A model generated the notes under the pieces. The model ran no database searches. It was given only the letters and a program-made list of their open reading frames with translations, and was not told the DNA's origin. DNA of 64,000 bases from Myxococcales bacterium 68-20. Lineage in GTDB: Bacteria > Myxococcota_A > Polyangia > Polyangiales > Polyangiaceae. The stretch spans positions 1 through 64,000 of the forward strand of contig MKVQ01000034.1 of assembly GCA_001899635.1 (NCBI GenBank), given 5' to 3'. A program made the translations under genes and the position numbers. This document shows, in pieces, positions 1 to 7,938 of the stretch (the first letter of the stretch is position 1; each line of letters starts with the position of its first letter).

Positions 1-66
1 CGACTTGCATGTGTTAGGCGCGCCGCTAACGTTCGTTCTGAGCCAGGATCAAACTCTCCAGTTGAA
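1..66 (-). rRNA. rrs: 16S rRNA, 5' end only
   Basis: The reverse strand reads AGAGTTTGATCCTGGCTCAG, the universal 16S 5' priming site, followed by GAACG and then the conserved CTAACACATGCAAGTCG segment at the window edge. Only the first 65 or so bases are present; the gene runs off the left edge. The exact 5' end is placed by analogy with other 16S genes, so it may be a few bases off. Confidence 0.97.
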
Positions 67-262
67 TTTTGCCCTCGTGCTCCGTGAGGAGTCGCGAAGG
101 ACTTAATTCTGGAGATCCGGTTTCTGCCTTGCGGCTTCGTCCGGTTGATCTGACATTCTCGTCAGAATTTGGAAGGTCACTTCTGCTCGAGCCACCGAAG
201 TGGTGGTCTACGGCATCGTGCCTTCCGGGAGCCCACTCTAGATCCGTCTAGAATGAGCGTAC

Positions 263-281
263 GATTCAGTTTTCAAGGACC
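263..281 (-). promoter_or_regulatory. boxA-like antitermination motif in rRNA leader
   Basis: On the reverse strand this reads GGTCCTTGAAAACTGAATC, about 200 bases upstream of the 16S gene. It resembles the CTTTGAAAACT-type boxA elements found in rRNA leaders, where NusB/S10 bind to stop premature termination. Placement and orientation fit; the match is by eye only. Confidence 0.45.
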
Positions 282-324
282 GAGGCCCCGCTCCCGCCGC
301 GTCTTCATCGCGTCAGGGAGGGCG

Positions 325-353
325 CATTCTCCTCAGAATCGCGGACAGGTCAA
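325..353 (-). promoter_or_regulatory. possible rRNA promoter
   Basis: The reverse strand has TTGACC (348-353) followed after 17 bases by AGAATG (325-330). The -35 is good, the -10 is poor. Position between the upstream gene and the boxA-like motif suits an rRNA promoter, but this is tentative. Confidence 0.25.
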
Positions 354-410
354 CACGAAAAATCTCCCGACATCGATTTCGTCCGGACGCCCCCCCGGAG
401 GGGGTCGAAG

Positions 411-2093
411 TCAGTTCGGACCGCCGGTCTTCTTGCAGGTCGCTGAGCAGCTGTCGCCGTTGACGAGGTTGCCGTCATCGCACTGCTCGCCGTGATCGGC
501 CTGAACGATGCCGTCTCCGCAGCGGGGCCCGAGCGTGCAGTCGGCGTTGCACTTGCCGTAGCCGCCCGTGTTGTCGGCGTTGCCGTCGTCACACGCCTCG
601 GTCCGCGTCTTGATCCCGTCGCCGCACACGCTCTTGCACTCGGTGCGGGCGCGCTCGAAGCCGCGGAGCGTCAGCTTGTAGTTCGAGGCGCTCGTGTGAC
701 GCTCGGCCTGGAAGACGGTGATCTCGTACATCCCGCCGTCGACGAGCCCGAGGTTCGTCGCGGTCGCGGCGTTGAGCGTCACCGACCCGCTCTGTGCTCC
801 GTGAACGCCGCCTAGATCGACCGCGAGGCGGTTGTTGATGAACACCCAGACGTCGTCGTCGCCTCGGAATTCGAGCGTCGGGTCGGTGCCCGCCGCGTAG
901 GTGAACCAGTACTTGAACTCGCTCGTGAAGTGGAAGTTGCGCTCTGCATTCGAGCCGTCCTTCATCCCGGTCTCGATGCCGAAGCCACGTGTATCGAGTG
1001 GGAAGAACTTGCCCACGGAGTACGGCGCCTCGTTGCTGTCGAACACGTACGAGCCGTCGGGGCGCTTGCGCAGCGTCAGCGTGTCGTCGATGCGCTTGTT
1101 GACCAGGAGGTTCTGGCCGTTCGTCAGTCCGTCGCGGTACCACTGACGAAAGGAGTCGGTGCTCGTCATCCAGGTCTTGGTCGCGTCGCACGCCTTCCCG
1201 TTCTTGAGGACCGGCTTGTTCTGCGCGTCGAGCGTCCTCTCGATGAGGCCGGCGCAGAACCCGGGGTTGTACTGCTCGAAATCCGGGTGCGCCGCGTACC
1301 CCGCCGGGATCGTCCCGCTGTAGCCGTGAGGGAGAAAGTCACGGTAGACGACAGGAAGCGTGAGCGCGTCCGGCGGCTCCGAGACGACGACCGTGCACGC
1401 GTAGCCTGCCTCGAGCTTGCAGTCCTTCGAGCACCCGTCGCCGTCGCGAAGGTTGCCGTCGTCGCACTCCTCACCCGGGAACTTGAGCCCGTCACCGCAG
1501 ACGGCAGTGCACGTGCCGCCCGAGCAGGAAGGCTCCAGCTCGCAGGTCGGCGAACATCCGTCGAACGCCTCCGTGTTGCCATCGTCGCACTGCTCGGTCC
1601 CCTCCTTTTTGCCGTCGCCGCAGACCGTCGCGACGCAAGCCTTCCCCGGTACAGGGCAGGCGAAGCCTTCGTTCAGCCGGCAGATCGGGGAGCAGCCGTC
1701 TCCGTCGACGTTGTTGCCGTCGTCGCAGTCCTCGTCACCGGCCACGATCCCGTCGCCACATGCACTTGCCTCGCAGGCCGCGCCGAGCACCGGGCACTTG
1801 TAGCCGGGCTCGATGGTGCAGGCGCTCGAACAGCCATCGCCGCTCCTGTCGTTGCCGTCATCGCAGGTCTCGTTGGCTTCGATGGCGCTGTTCCCGCAGA
1901 CCGGAACCCCTCCCCCGCCGCCATCGTCGTCCCCACCGCCGGGGCCGCCGCTCGAGAAGCCCCCGCTGCTCGTCTCCTCCCCGTTCCCGCCCGTAGAAGG
2001 CGTGAACGTCGACGATTCATCCCCACCACATGCAAAGCTGACGAGAACCCCCAACGTGACGAAGACGAGGGGAACAGAACGACCGAAGCGCAT
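411..2093 (-). CDS. fibro-slime domain lipoprotein with cysteine-rich CDDGN repeats
   Basis: A 560-residue exported lipoprotein: the N-terminus has a short basic stretch, a hydrophobic core and a lipobox ending SFAC at about residue 22, then a Ser/Gly linker. Residues ~65-225 and ~490-560 carry repeats of the form CGDG...E.CDDGN...GDGCS..C, the DUF4215 cysteine-rich repeats abundant in myxobacterial surface proteins. Between them, residues ~250-480 match the fibro-slime domain (a PA14-like fold), with the signature GDDDVWVFINNRLAVDLGGVH. The likely role is surface adhesion or carbohydrate binding, which is inferred from the domain. An SD-like GGAGG lies just before the ATG. It is transcribed toward the 16S gene. 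Confidence 0.88.
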   Translation of the reverse strand: MRFGRSVPLVFVTLGVLVSFACGGDESSTFTPSTGGNGEETSSGGFSSGGPGGGDDDGGGGGVPVCGNSAIEANETCDDGNDRSGDGCSSACTIEPGYKCPVLGAACEASACGDGIVAGDEDCDDGNNVDGDGCSPICRLNEGFACPVPGKACVATVCGDGKKEGTEQCDDGNTEAFDGCSPTCELEPSCSGGTCTAVCGDGLKFPGEECDDGNLRDGDGCSKDCKLEAGYACTVVVSEPPDALTLPVVYRDFLPHGYSGTIPAGYAAHPDFEQYNPGFCAGLIERTLDAQNKPVLKNGKACDATKTWMTSTDSFRQWYRDGLTNGQNLLVNKRIDDTLTLRKRPDGSYVFDSNEAPYSVGKFFPLDTRGFGIETGMKDGSNAERNFHFTSEFKYWFTYAAGTDPTLEFRGDDDVWVFINNRLAVDLGGVHGAQSGSVTLNAATATNLGLVDGGMYEITVFQAERHTSASNYKLTLRGFERARTECKSVCGDGIKTRTEACDDGNADNTGGYGKCNADCTLGPRCGDGIVQADHGEQCDDGNLVNGDSCSATCKKTGGPN

Positions 2094-2343
2094 AGACCTC
2101 CAAGACGCCGCGAGTAGTACGGGCCACGTTCGTACATACAGGACCGCAACCCGCGTCTCATCTCCGTCGTTGGCAGAAGCTCACTTTCGTGGGCGCGCTC
2201 CCCACGGTCGGCGCTCCGCTGCGGCGGTGTAGGCTCGCAACGCGTGGCCATCGAGCCGAGCCCGACGGCGCCGACCGGCTCATCGAGCATCGACCACGTT
2301 CGGCCTCCGCCGGATGCGCGAGGTCCCGCGGTCGATCCGCGCG

Positions 2344-3318
2344 TCAGCTCCGGAAACGGTCGAACGGCTCGAGCACCAGCCCCGACGCGTCGAACGCAGC
2401 GTCGACCTCCGACACGAAGCGCTCGGCATCGCTCGGAGAGCGCGCGAGCTCGGCGAGAGTGTCGGAGCGATCGAGGAGGCGCTCGAGGTCGTCGATCGCG
2501 AACGCGTCCGGAGCGGTCGTCTCGATCTCGGACCATGCGAGCGGCGTCGCGATCGTCGCGCGTGGCAGCGCGCGGAGCGAATACGGCGCGACGACGGTCG
2601 CGTTGGGGGTGTTCCGAAGCCAGTCGACGAAGACGCGCTTCCCGCGCAGCGTGACCCGGAACGCGATCGTGAGGACGTCGGGGTGCTTGCTCGCAAGAAG
2701 CGTCGCGAGCTTCTGGATCGTGATGAAGAGCACGTCCACGCCCACCGTCGGTCGGATCGCGCAGACGACGTGGTAGCCCTTCGACCCCGTCGCGACCGGC
2801 ACGCTCTCGAGCCCGAGCTCGCCAAGGGCGTCGCGGACGATCTGGGCGGCGCGACGCACGAGCGCGAGCTCGCCAGGTGGAGGATCGAGATCGAAGACGA
2901 TGCGATCGGGCCTGTACAGGTCCTCCGCGCGAGCCGTCGGTACGTGAAGCTCGATGGCGCCCTGGTTGGCGAGGTAGGCCAGGTGGCCCGCCTCGCGGAC
3001 GAGCGGATAGACCGTGACGTCTTTCGGCTCGGCGCCCTTACTGCGAGCATGCTTCTTCGAGGAAGCCTGGCGCCTCGGCACCTCGAAGCGTCCGATCGAC
3101 TCGGGGTAGTGAGGCGGCACGTTCTTCTGGAAGAACCCCGGAGCCGCGAGCCCCTTCGGGAAGCGCCGGACCGAGAGCGGGCGCCCGGCGACATGCGGCA
3201 GCACGCGCTCCGCGACGCGCTCGTAATACGAGACCACGTCGCCCTTCGTCCGGCCGATCGCCGGGAAGACGATGCGACCTGCATTCGAGACCTCGAGCAT
3301 GCTCGAAATGTACGGCAT
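2344..3318 (-). CDS. stand-alone LigD-type primase-polymerase (NHEJ polymerase domain)
   Basis: A 324-residue protein matching the polymerase (archaeo-eukaryotic primase) module of LigD, which fills gaps and adds ribonucleotides during non-homologous end joining. Visible hallmarks are the start MLEVSNAGRIVFP, the metal-binding IVFDLDPP near residue 140, the SKGYHV stretch, and the VFVDWLRN motif. No ligase or phosphoesterase domain follows, so it is the polymerase part alone, and no Ku gene is in the window. The ATG at 3318 is taken as start; the ATG at 3300 is equally plausible. A perfect palindrome lies 76 bases upstream. Confidence 0.9.
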   Translation of the reverse strand: MPYISSMLEVSNAGRIVFPAIGRTKGDVVSYYERVAERVLPHVAGRPLSVRRFPKGLAAPGFFQKNVPPHYPESIGRFEVPRRQASSKKHARSKGAEPKDVTVYPLVREAGHLAYLANQGAIELHVPTARAEDLYRPDRIVFDLDPPPGELALVRRAAQIVRDALGELGLESVPVATGSKGYHVVCAIRPTVGVDVLFITIQKLATLLASKHPDVLTIAFRVTLRGKRVFVDWLRNTPNATVVAPYSLRALPRATIATPLAWSEIETTAPDAFAIDDLERLLDRSDTLAELARSPSDAERFVSEVDAAFDASGLVLEPFDRFRS

Positions 3319-3390
3319 CGAGCTCGGCGCGTCCTATAGCGGTGCTCGCTCGCATGGACCGAGCTGAGCACTCGCATTCTACCATTCTTC

Positions 3391-3417
3391 GATCAGCGCA
3401 ACTGAGTTGCGCTGTAC
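3391..3417. promoter_or_regulatory. palindromic operator-like site upstream of the LigD-type gene
   Basis: The core CAGCGCAACT-G-AGTTGCGCTG (3394-3414) is a perfect inverted repeat with 10-bp arms. On the reverse strand it is preceded by TA, giving TACAGCGCAAC-N3-GTTGCGCTG. The same pattern occurs at 24905-24937 upstream of another minus-strand gene. Size and spacing resemble a TetR-family operator; which protein binds is unknown. Confidence 0.5.
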
Positions 3418-3492
3418 TGTAATCGGGACGAGAATCGCTGCGAGCTCTTCACCCATGCAACGTCGGTGAAGTCCAGGACGAGGTCCTCCGCA

Positions 3493-4623
3493 TCACTCGG
3501 CTTGCGTAGCGCTCCCGGTCGTCTTCACCCATGCCGTCGAGCGCACGGTGGCGTTGGTTCGGAGATTCATGAAATAGAGCTGGTATTCGATCGGATGGTA
3601 ATTGCCGGCGCCCATGACGCGGTCGAGCACCCGACTGGCGAGGTCACGCGGAACGGCACCGATCTTCGCCACCACCAGATTGCCGTCGACGCACTTGGCA
3701 TCCGCGAAGCCCAAGCGCGGCGAGCGATCCTCTGTCTCGAGGAAGACCGCCCCGAGGTTCTGATCCGCCGGGACGTGCTGCCCGTCCGGGCGCCAGCTGA
3801 GAGGATTGGTACAGAGTCGCTCGCGTCGGTCGCTCCCGTTGAGATCGAACCTCGTCGGCACGAACGCCGGGCCCCGCGCCTGATAGGCGACGACGCAATG
3901 GAGGTCGTCGTGCGACCGGCAGGGTTCGATGCCGGGCGTCCGTTCGCGCAGCCCTTCGCCCGTGACTTCGCCGCCGATGAGGTACGCGGCCACGAGCTGA
4001 TCGCGGAGCTCGCTGCCGTGAATGACGTCGGCGAGCAATCGCGTTGCCAGGATGGCCCCCTGACTATGTGCCGCCAATATGAACGGCCTATGGCTCCCTC
4101 GTCGGGCCTGAAAAGCCATGAACGCGCGCCGAACGTCGCCGTATGCGACGTCGATCGCGTGTTGCCCATCTTCGGATGGTCGGTAGAACGCCGTACCGTT
4201 GGCCTGCCGGTAGCGCGGGGCGTACACGGCGCAACATGCATTGAAGGCGGAGGCTTGGATTCCCGTCGCCACCCTGTCCGTATCGGCGTTCAGGCGAGCG
4301 TCGCTCGTCGACGCGTTCCATTCCGAGCCGACGTACGAAGTCGGATGTACGTAGAACGCGTCGACGGGTGCCGTGCGTTGATCGATCGACGCGAAACCCA
4401 CCGGATACTGGTCGGCCGCATCATCGCGCTCGGGCAGCGCACTCCAGCTCGAGTCATCCTCGTATTGCGGAGGCACAGGCACCGCGGTCACATCGAAGGA
4501 CGTGCGCGGGGTCATTGCCCAGTCGATCACGGATTCGATGTTCGCGACGGCGAGAGCCAGCACGAGCACCAGCGCAATGGCCACGAAACCCAAGATTCGG
4601 ACAAACCGTACGCGGAGCTTCAT
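3493..4623 (-). CDS. DUF3089 family alpha/beta hydrolase, membrane-anchored
   Basis: A 376-residue protein of the DUF3089 family, putative serine hydrolases with an alpha/beta fold. One N-terminal hydrophobic segment (residues ~8-30) probably anchors it, with the rest in the periplasm. The nucleophile elbow AAHSQGA near residue 195 and an early DAFYVHPTSYVG segment fit the family. Substrate is not known. Its ATG overlaps the stop of the TetR regulator by 4 bp, so the two are translationally coupled and probably co-repressed. Confidence 0.82.
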   Translation of the reverse strand: MKLRVRFVRILGFVAIALVLVLALAVANIESVIDWAMTPRTSFDVTAVPVPPQYEDDSSWSALPERDDAADQYPVGFASIDQRTAPVDAFYVHPTSYVGSEWNASTSDARLNADTDRVATGIQASAFNACCAVYAPRYRQANGTAFYRPSEDGQHAIDVAYGDVRRAFMAFQARRGSHRPFILAAHSQGAILATRLLADVIHGSELRDQLVAAYLIGGEVTGEGLRERTPGIEPCRSHDDLHCVVAYQARGPAFVPTRFDLNGSDRRERLCTNPLSWRPDGQHVPADQNLGAVFLETEDRSPRLGFADAKCVDGNLVVAKIGAVPRDLASRVLDRVMGAGNYHPIEYQLYFMNLRTNATVRSTAWVKTTGSATQAE

Positions 4624-5225
4624 GTTTTCCCCTCCTTCCGAGGGACGAAACCGAACGCCAAGACATCACCGAGATCTTGCAGCAGTCGTTCGAGGTCGAC
4701 CCCGTGACGTAGCTTCCCCGCGCGATGAAGGTTGATCGCGCCATGGGTCGCCGCCCACAGGACCTGACCGAGCCTCGCCGGTGGCAGCGTGGTGAGCCCG
4801 GCAGCATGGGCCTCGACGAGCGGTGATTCGGCCAACTCGCGGTAGCGCTTCACCGCCGCGTCGTGCTCGGGGCCACCCCCATGAGCATCGAAGATCATGT
4901 CGTAGAGGGCCGGCCTGCTCAACGCGAACTTCACGTAGGCGCGACCAACCGCGGCGAGCCTCGCTTCGAGCGACGGAGCGCCCTGCATCGCCTTCTCGGA
5001 CTCCGCGGACAGGGCACCAAGGGCCGCCACACGAACCGAATCGAGCAAGGCCTCCTTGTCGGGGAAGTACGTGTACGGGGTGGTGCGGCTCACGCCGGCG
5101 GCCGCGCCGACTCGACGCAGTGAGCACGCATCGCGCCCCTCGCGCTCGACGATACGCATCGCAACGGCCGTGAGGCGTGCGCGCATCCGCTGCGCTTCCT
5201 TCTCTGTCAGGATCCGCCCCTGCAC
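4620..5225 (-). CDS. TetR/AcrR family transcriptional regulator
   Basis: A 201-residue repressor-like protein with an N-terminal helix-turn-helix (residues ~15-65: AGVSRTTPYTYFPDKEALL is the recognition region) and a C-terminal ligand-binding part of the WHG type. It overlaps the downstream DUF3089 hydrolase by 4 bp. A perfect palindrome, TTTGAC-GCT-GTCAAA, sits about 22 bases upstream of its start and is the likely autoregulatory operator, so the regulator probably controls itself and the hydrolase in response to a ligand that is not apparent. Confidence 0.9.
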   Translation of the reverse strand: MQGRILTEKEAQRMRARLTAVAMRIVEREGRDACSLRRVGAAAGVSRTTPYTYFPDKEALLDSVRVAALGALSAESEKAMQGAPSLEARLAAVGRAYVKFALSRPALYDMIFDAHGGGPEHDAAVKRYRELAESPLVEAHAAGLTTLPPARLGQVLWAATHGAINLHRAGKLRHGVDLERLLQDLGDVLAFGFVPRKEGKT

Positions 5226-5246
5226 CGGACTGACGCTAGTCTAGAA

Positions 5247-5261
5247 TTTGACGCTGTCAAA
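5247..5261. promoter_or_regulatory. palindromic TetR-type operator
   Basis: TTTGAC-GCT-GTCAAA, 6-bp perfect arms around a 3-base centre, lies 22 bases upstream of the TetR start and would overlap its -35 region (TTGACA on the reverse strand). This is the usual arrangement for autorepression. Confidence 0.55.
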
Positions 5262-5342
5262 TAGTTGCCCGAAACGCCGATGCGAGGGCCGGCTCGAAGC
5301 TGCTACGCCTGCACCTTCGCGCCTCCCCGCTCGCGCGCTCGT

Positions 5343-6953
5343 TCACGGACGCGGCACGGCTGCGCGCACGTCGACTGGCATCTCGGGCGCGAAGGGCTCG
5401 AAGTTCTCGACGAACATCTGGGCGAGCCGGCGCGCTCGTTCGTCGTACGCGGCCGGGTCATGCCAGGTCTTGCGCGGATCGAGCAGCTCGGCAGGCACGT
5501 CCTTGCACGCCGTCGGGACCTCGACCCCGAGCGTCGGGTCGCGCCGGAACGCGACCTGGTCCAGAGAGCCATCGAGCGCAGCTCGGATCATCGCTCGCGT
5601 GTGCGCGATGGAGATGCGTTTGCCGGTACCGTACGGCCCGCCCGTCCAGCCCGTGTTGACGAGCCACGCAGCAGCCCGGTGGCGCTCGAGACGCTCACCG
5701 AGCAGTCGGGCATAGACCGGAGGCGGAAGCGGTAGGAAGGGCGCTCCGAAGCAGGCGCTGAAGACCGCCCGCGGCTCGGTCACGCCACGCTCGGTTCCGG
5801 CCACCTTGGCGGTGTATCCGGAGATGAACTGGAACATCGCCTGCGCCGTCGTGAGCTTCGAGATGGGCGGCAAGACGCCGAACGCGTCCGCCGTCAGCAT
5901 GATGATCGCGCTTGGGTGACCTGCCATGCCGTCGTGACGCGCGTTTTCGATGAACTCGAGCGGATAAGATGCGCGTGTGTTCTCGGTGAGCGAATCGTCG
6001 TCGAGATCGAGCTCTCGCGTACGAGCATCCATGGCGACGTTCTCGAGGATCGTCCCGAACCGGCGCGTCGTGGCGTAGATCTCTGGCTCGGCCAAGGGCG
6101 ACAAGCGGATCACCTTCGCATAACAGCCGCCCTCGAAATTGAAGGTGCCGTGATCGCTCCATCCATGCTCGTCGTCACCGACGAGCGGCCGAGAAGAATC
6201 CGTGGAGAGAGACGTCTTTCCGGTGCCGGAGAGCCCGAAGAAGATGGCCGTGTCGCCCCCGGTGCCGACGTTCACCGAGGAGTGCAGCGGCAGCACACCT
6301 TGCTGCGGGAGCACGAAGTTCATCACGGTGAACATCGCCTTCTTGATCTCGCCTGCGTACTGCGTGCCCCCGATCAGGATGAGGCGCCGAGCGAAGTGAA
6401 CGATGACGAACGACTCGGAATGAGTTCCGTCGATCGAGGGGTTGGCGTGAAAGCCGGGAGCATGGACCACCGTGAAGCGGGGCGACTCGACCGACACTTC
6501 GTCGCTCAGGCGGATGAACATGTTGTGGGCGAACAGGCTGTGCCAGGCCGTCTCGGTGAGCACGCGAACGGCGAGCCGATGGTCGGGGTCCGCTCCCACG
6601 GCGCAGTCCTGGACGAACAGGTCCTTCCCCTGCAGGTAGACGAAGAGCCGACGCCGCAACCTCTCGAACGATGCCTCGTCGATCGGTCTGTTCACGTCGC
6701 CCCACCAGATTCGCCCCTCGGTCGACGGTTCGCGAACCAGGAACTTGTCGTTCGGAGAGCGGCCCGTGTGTTGACCGGTACGAACCACGAGCGGGCCGCT
6801 GCGCGCGAGCCGGCCTTCGTGCCGACGGATGGCCTCCTCGTAGAGCACGGAAGTGACGAGGTTCCGACGCGCCAGCGCGAGCTTCGCGAGCGCATCCTCG
6901 TCGAGATCGGCGCGCTGCTGACGAGATGGAAACGCAGAGTCGGGCGTGAGCAT
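5343..6953 (-). CDS. pckA: phosphoenolpyruvate carboxykinase (ATP)
   Basis: A 536-residue enzyme that converts oxaloacetate and ATP to PEP, CO2 and ADP, the first committed step of gluconeogenesis in the cytoplasm. The family's usual length is ~540. The P-loop GLSGTGKTS is at residues 240-247, the metal-binding DDEHGW at 260-265, and the [14 protein letters not shown] substrate motif at 58-71. The ATG at 6953 was chosen because it has AGGTCC just before it and yields the normal family length; the open frame continues upstream without family similarity. It is a monocistronic unit as far as can be seen. Confidence 0.96.
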   Translation of the reverse strand: MLTPDSAFPSRQQRADLDEDALAKLALARRNLVTSVLYEEAIRRHEGRLARSGPLVVRTGQHTGRSPNDKFLVREPSTEGRIWWGDVNRPIDEASFERLRRRLFVYLQGKDLFVQDCAVGADPDHRLAVRVLTETAWHSLFAHNMFIRLSDEVSVESPRFTVVHAPGFHANPSIDGTHSESFVIVHFARRLILIGGTQYAGEIKKAMFTVMNFVLPQQGVLPLHSSVNVGTGGDTAIFFGLSGTGKTSLSTDSSRPLVGDDEHGWSDHGTFNFEGGCYAKVIRLSPLAEPEIYATTRRFGTILENVAMDARTRELDLDDDSLTENTRASYPLEFIENARHDGMAGHPSAIIMLTADAFGVLPPISKLTTAQAMFQFISGYTAKVAGTERGVTEPRAVFSACFGAPFLPLPPPVYARLLGERLERHRAAAWLVNTGWTGGPYGTGKRISIAHTRAMIRAALDGSLDQVAFRRDPTLGVEVPTACKDVPAELLDPRKTWHDPAAYDERARRLAQMFVENFEPFAPEMPVDVRAAVPRP

Positions 6954-7252
6954 GGGACCTCCACCGGCACAGGACGGTCCCTCGAATCGCAAGGACCGTA
7001 CCCCGTGGGCCGGACGGGACCGTCCGCCCGCCATAGGCCGCCCCTTCGAAGCGCTCGCGCCTTCTCCACGAGGTCGACAGCGGCTACGCGCTCGACGAGC
7101 CCGGCCGGCGTACGCGGCAAGGCAGCCGCGCTTGTGGTGCGTTTGGGCTGCGCCGGCGTACCTCCGACCGGCACGCCTTTGGAGGCGAAACCGAGCGAGC
7201 AGAGCTCGAAGTGGCGCGAGCGACAGCGTGAGCTCGCGCCGGAGCTCGAAGG
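6954..7252. other. intergenic region upstream of pckA
   Basis: About 300 bases between the pckA start and the stop of the lamin-tail lipoprotein. I see no RNA gene and no clear regulatory palindrome; it should contain the pckA promoter. Confidence 0.5.
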
Positions 7253-7927
7253 CTACTTCGCCTTGTTCGGCGCGCCCGGCGTCGGGGCGGTGACCTCGAA
7301 CTCGCCGCTGGAGTCGCCGTTCGGCATGCGACCCCACGTGTCTTCGCCGCTCGCCGCCTTCGCCGGATAGACCACGCTCCCGACGATGCCGCCGTCGCTC
7401 GCGAGGAGGAAGATGGTCTCGCCGTTCTTGTTGCTGATCCCGAACTCGGCGTTGAAGCAGAACGACTGCCCGCCCTCGGGGCAGGTCTTACCGGCGTCGA
7501 CGCCGCCACCACGGACGATGCCATACGCTCCGGCAGCGAGCTTCGTACCCTCGGGGAACGTGACGGCCTCGGACAGCTTCGGCTCGCCGGTGGTCTTGTC
7601 GCTGTCGGCGACCTTCCAGCCACCGATGTCGATCGCCGTGGCGCTCGAGTTGACGAGCTCGATCCACTCGTCGCCAGCGGAGATCTCGTTGATGAGCACG
7701 GTGGAGGACGAGCCCGTGGTCGCGTCGAACGTGTTGCCGCTCGAGCCCGACGAGCCGCTCGAGCCCGACGAGCCGCTCGAGCCCGACGAGCCGCTCGAGC
7801 CGCTCGAGCCGCTCGAGCCGCCGCCATCGGCGACGTCGGAGGGCGTGACGCCATCGGTGGACTCCGAACATGCCCAGGCGAAGGTGGCGACCGAAGCGAG
7901 AGCGAAGACGACGAAGAAACGACGCAT
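7253..7927 (-). CDS. lamin-tail (LTD) domain lipoprotein with SGS linker
   Basis: A 224-residue exported protein. The signal peptide ends in a lipobox-like TFAWAC near residue 20. Residues ~40-75 are an almost uninterrupted Gly-Ser-Ser linker, encoded by a 9/18-bp tandem repeat (7736-7822). The C-terminal half is a lamin-tail domain (VLINEIS...[21 protein letters not shown]), an Ig-like fold found on bacterial surface proteins and nucleases; here no catalytic domain is attached. The ATG at 7927 has GGAGG five bases upstream, so it is preferred over the ATG at 7939. It follows the barrel gene by 11 bases and probably belongs to that operon. Confidence 0.82.
   Translation of the reverse strand: MRRFFVVFALASVATFAWACSESTDGVTPSDVADGGGSSGSSGSSGSSGSSGSSGSSGSSGSSGNTFDATTGSSSTVLINEISAGDEWIELVNSSATAIDIGGWKVADSDKTTGEPKLSEAVTFPEGTKLAAGAYGIVRGGGVDAGKTCPEGGQSFCFNAEFGISNKNGETIFLLASDGGIVGSVVYPAKAASGEDTWGRMPNGDSSGEFEVTAPTPGAPNKAK
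7736..7822. repeat. GC-rich tandem repeat coding a Ser-Gly linker
   Basis: Three copies of an 18-bp unit (GAGCCCGACGAGCCGCTC) followed by three copies of its 9-bp half, inside the lamin-tail lipoprotein gene. It encodes repeating GSS and is a likely site of length variation between strains. Confidence 0.8.
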
Positions 7928-7938
7928 GAGGGCCTCCA

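Larger units (their letters stand above)
62..410 (-). other. gene-free 16S leader and upstream region
   Basis: About 350 bases without a credible gene lie between the 16S 5' end and the stop of the lipoprotein at 411. Short open frames on both strands here have no recognisable protein features. The segment should hold the rRNA promoter and leader, including a boxA-like motif near 263-281 and a possible promoter near 325-353. A GC-rich hairpin, CCCCC-TCC-GGGGG on the reverse strand near 389-404, could end transcription of the upstream lipoprotein gene. Confidence 0.6.

Noticed and set aside
930-2117. Long plus-strand open frame opposite the fibro-slime lipoprotein
   Set aside because: It is a GC-rich shadow: the minus-strand frame has a signal, repeats and a recognised domain, while this one is Arg/Ala-rich with no fold.
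7084-7854. Ala/Arg-rich minus frame overlapping the lamin-tail gene
   Set aside because: It is the frame-shifted reading of the Ser-Gly tandem repeat and has no SD or domain.
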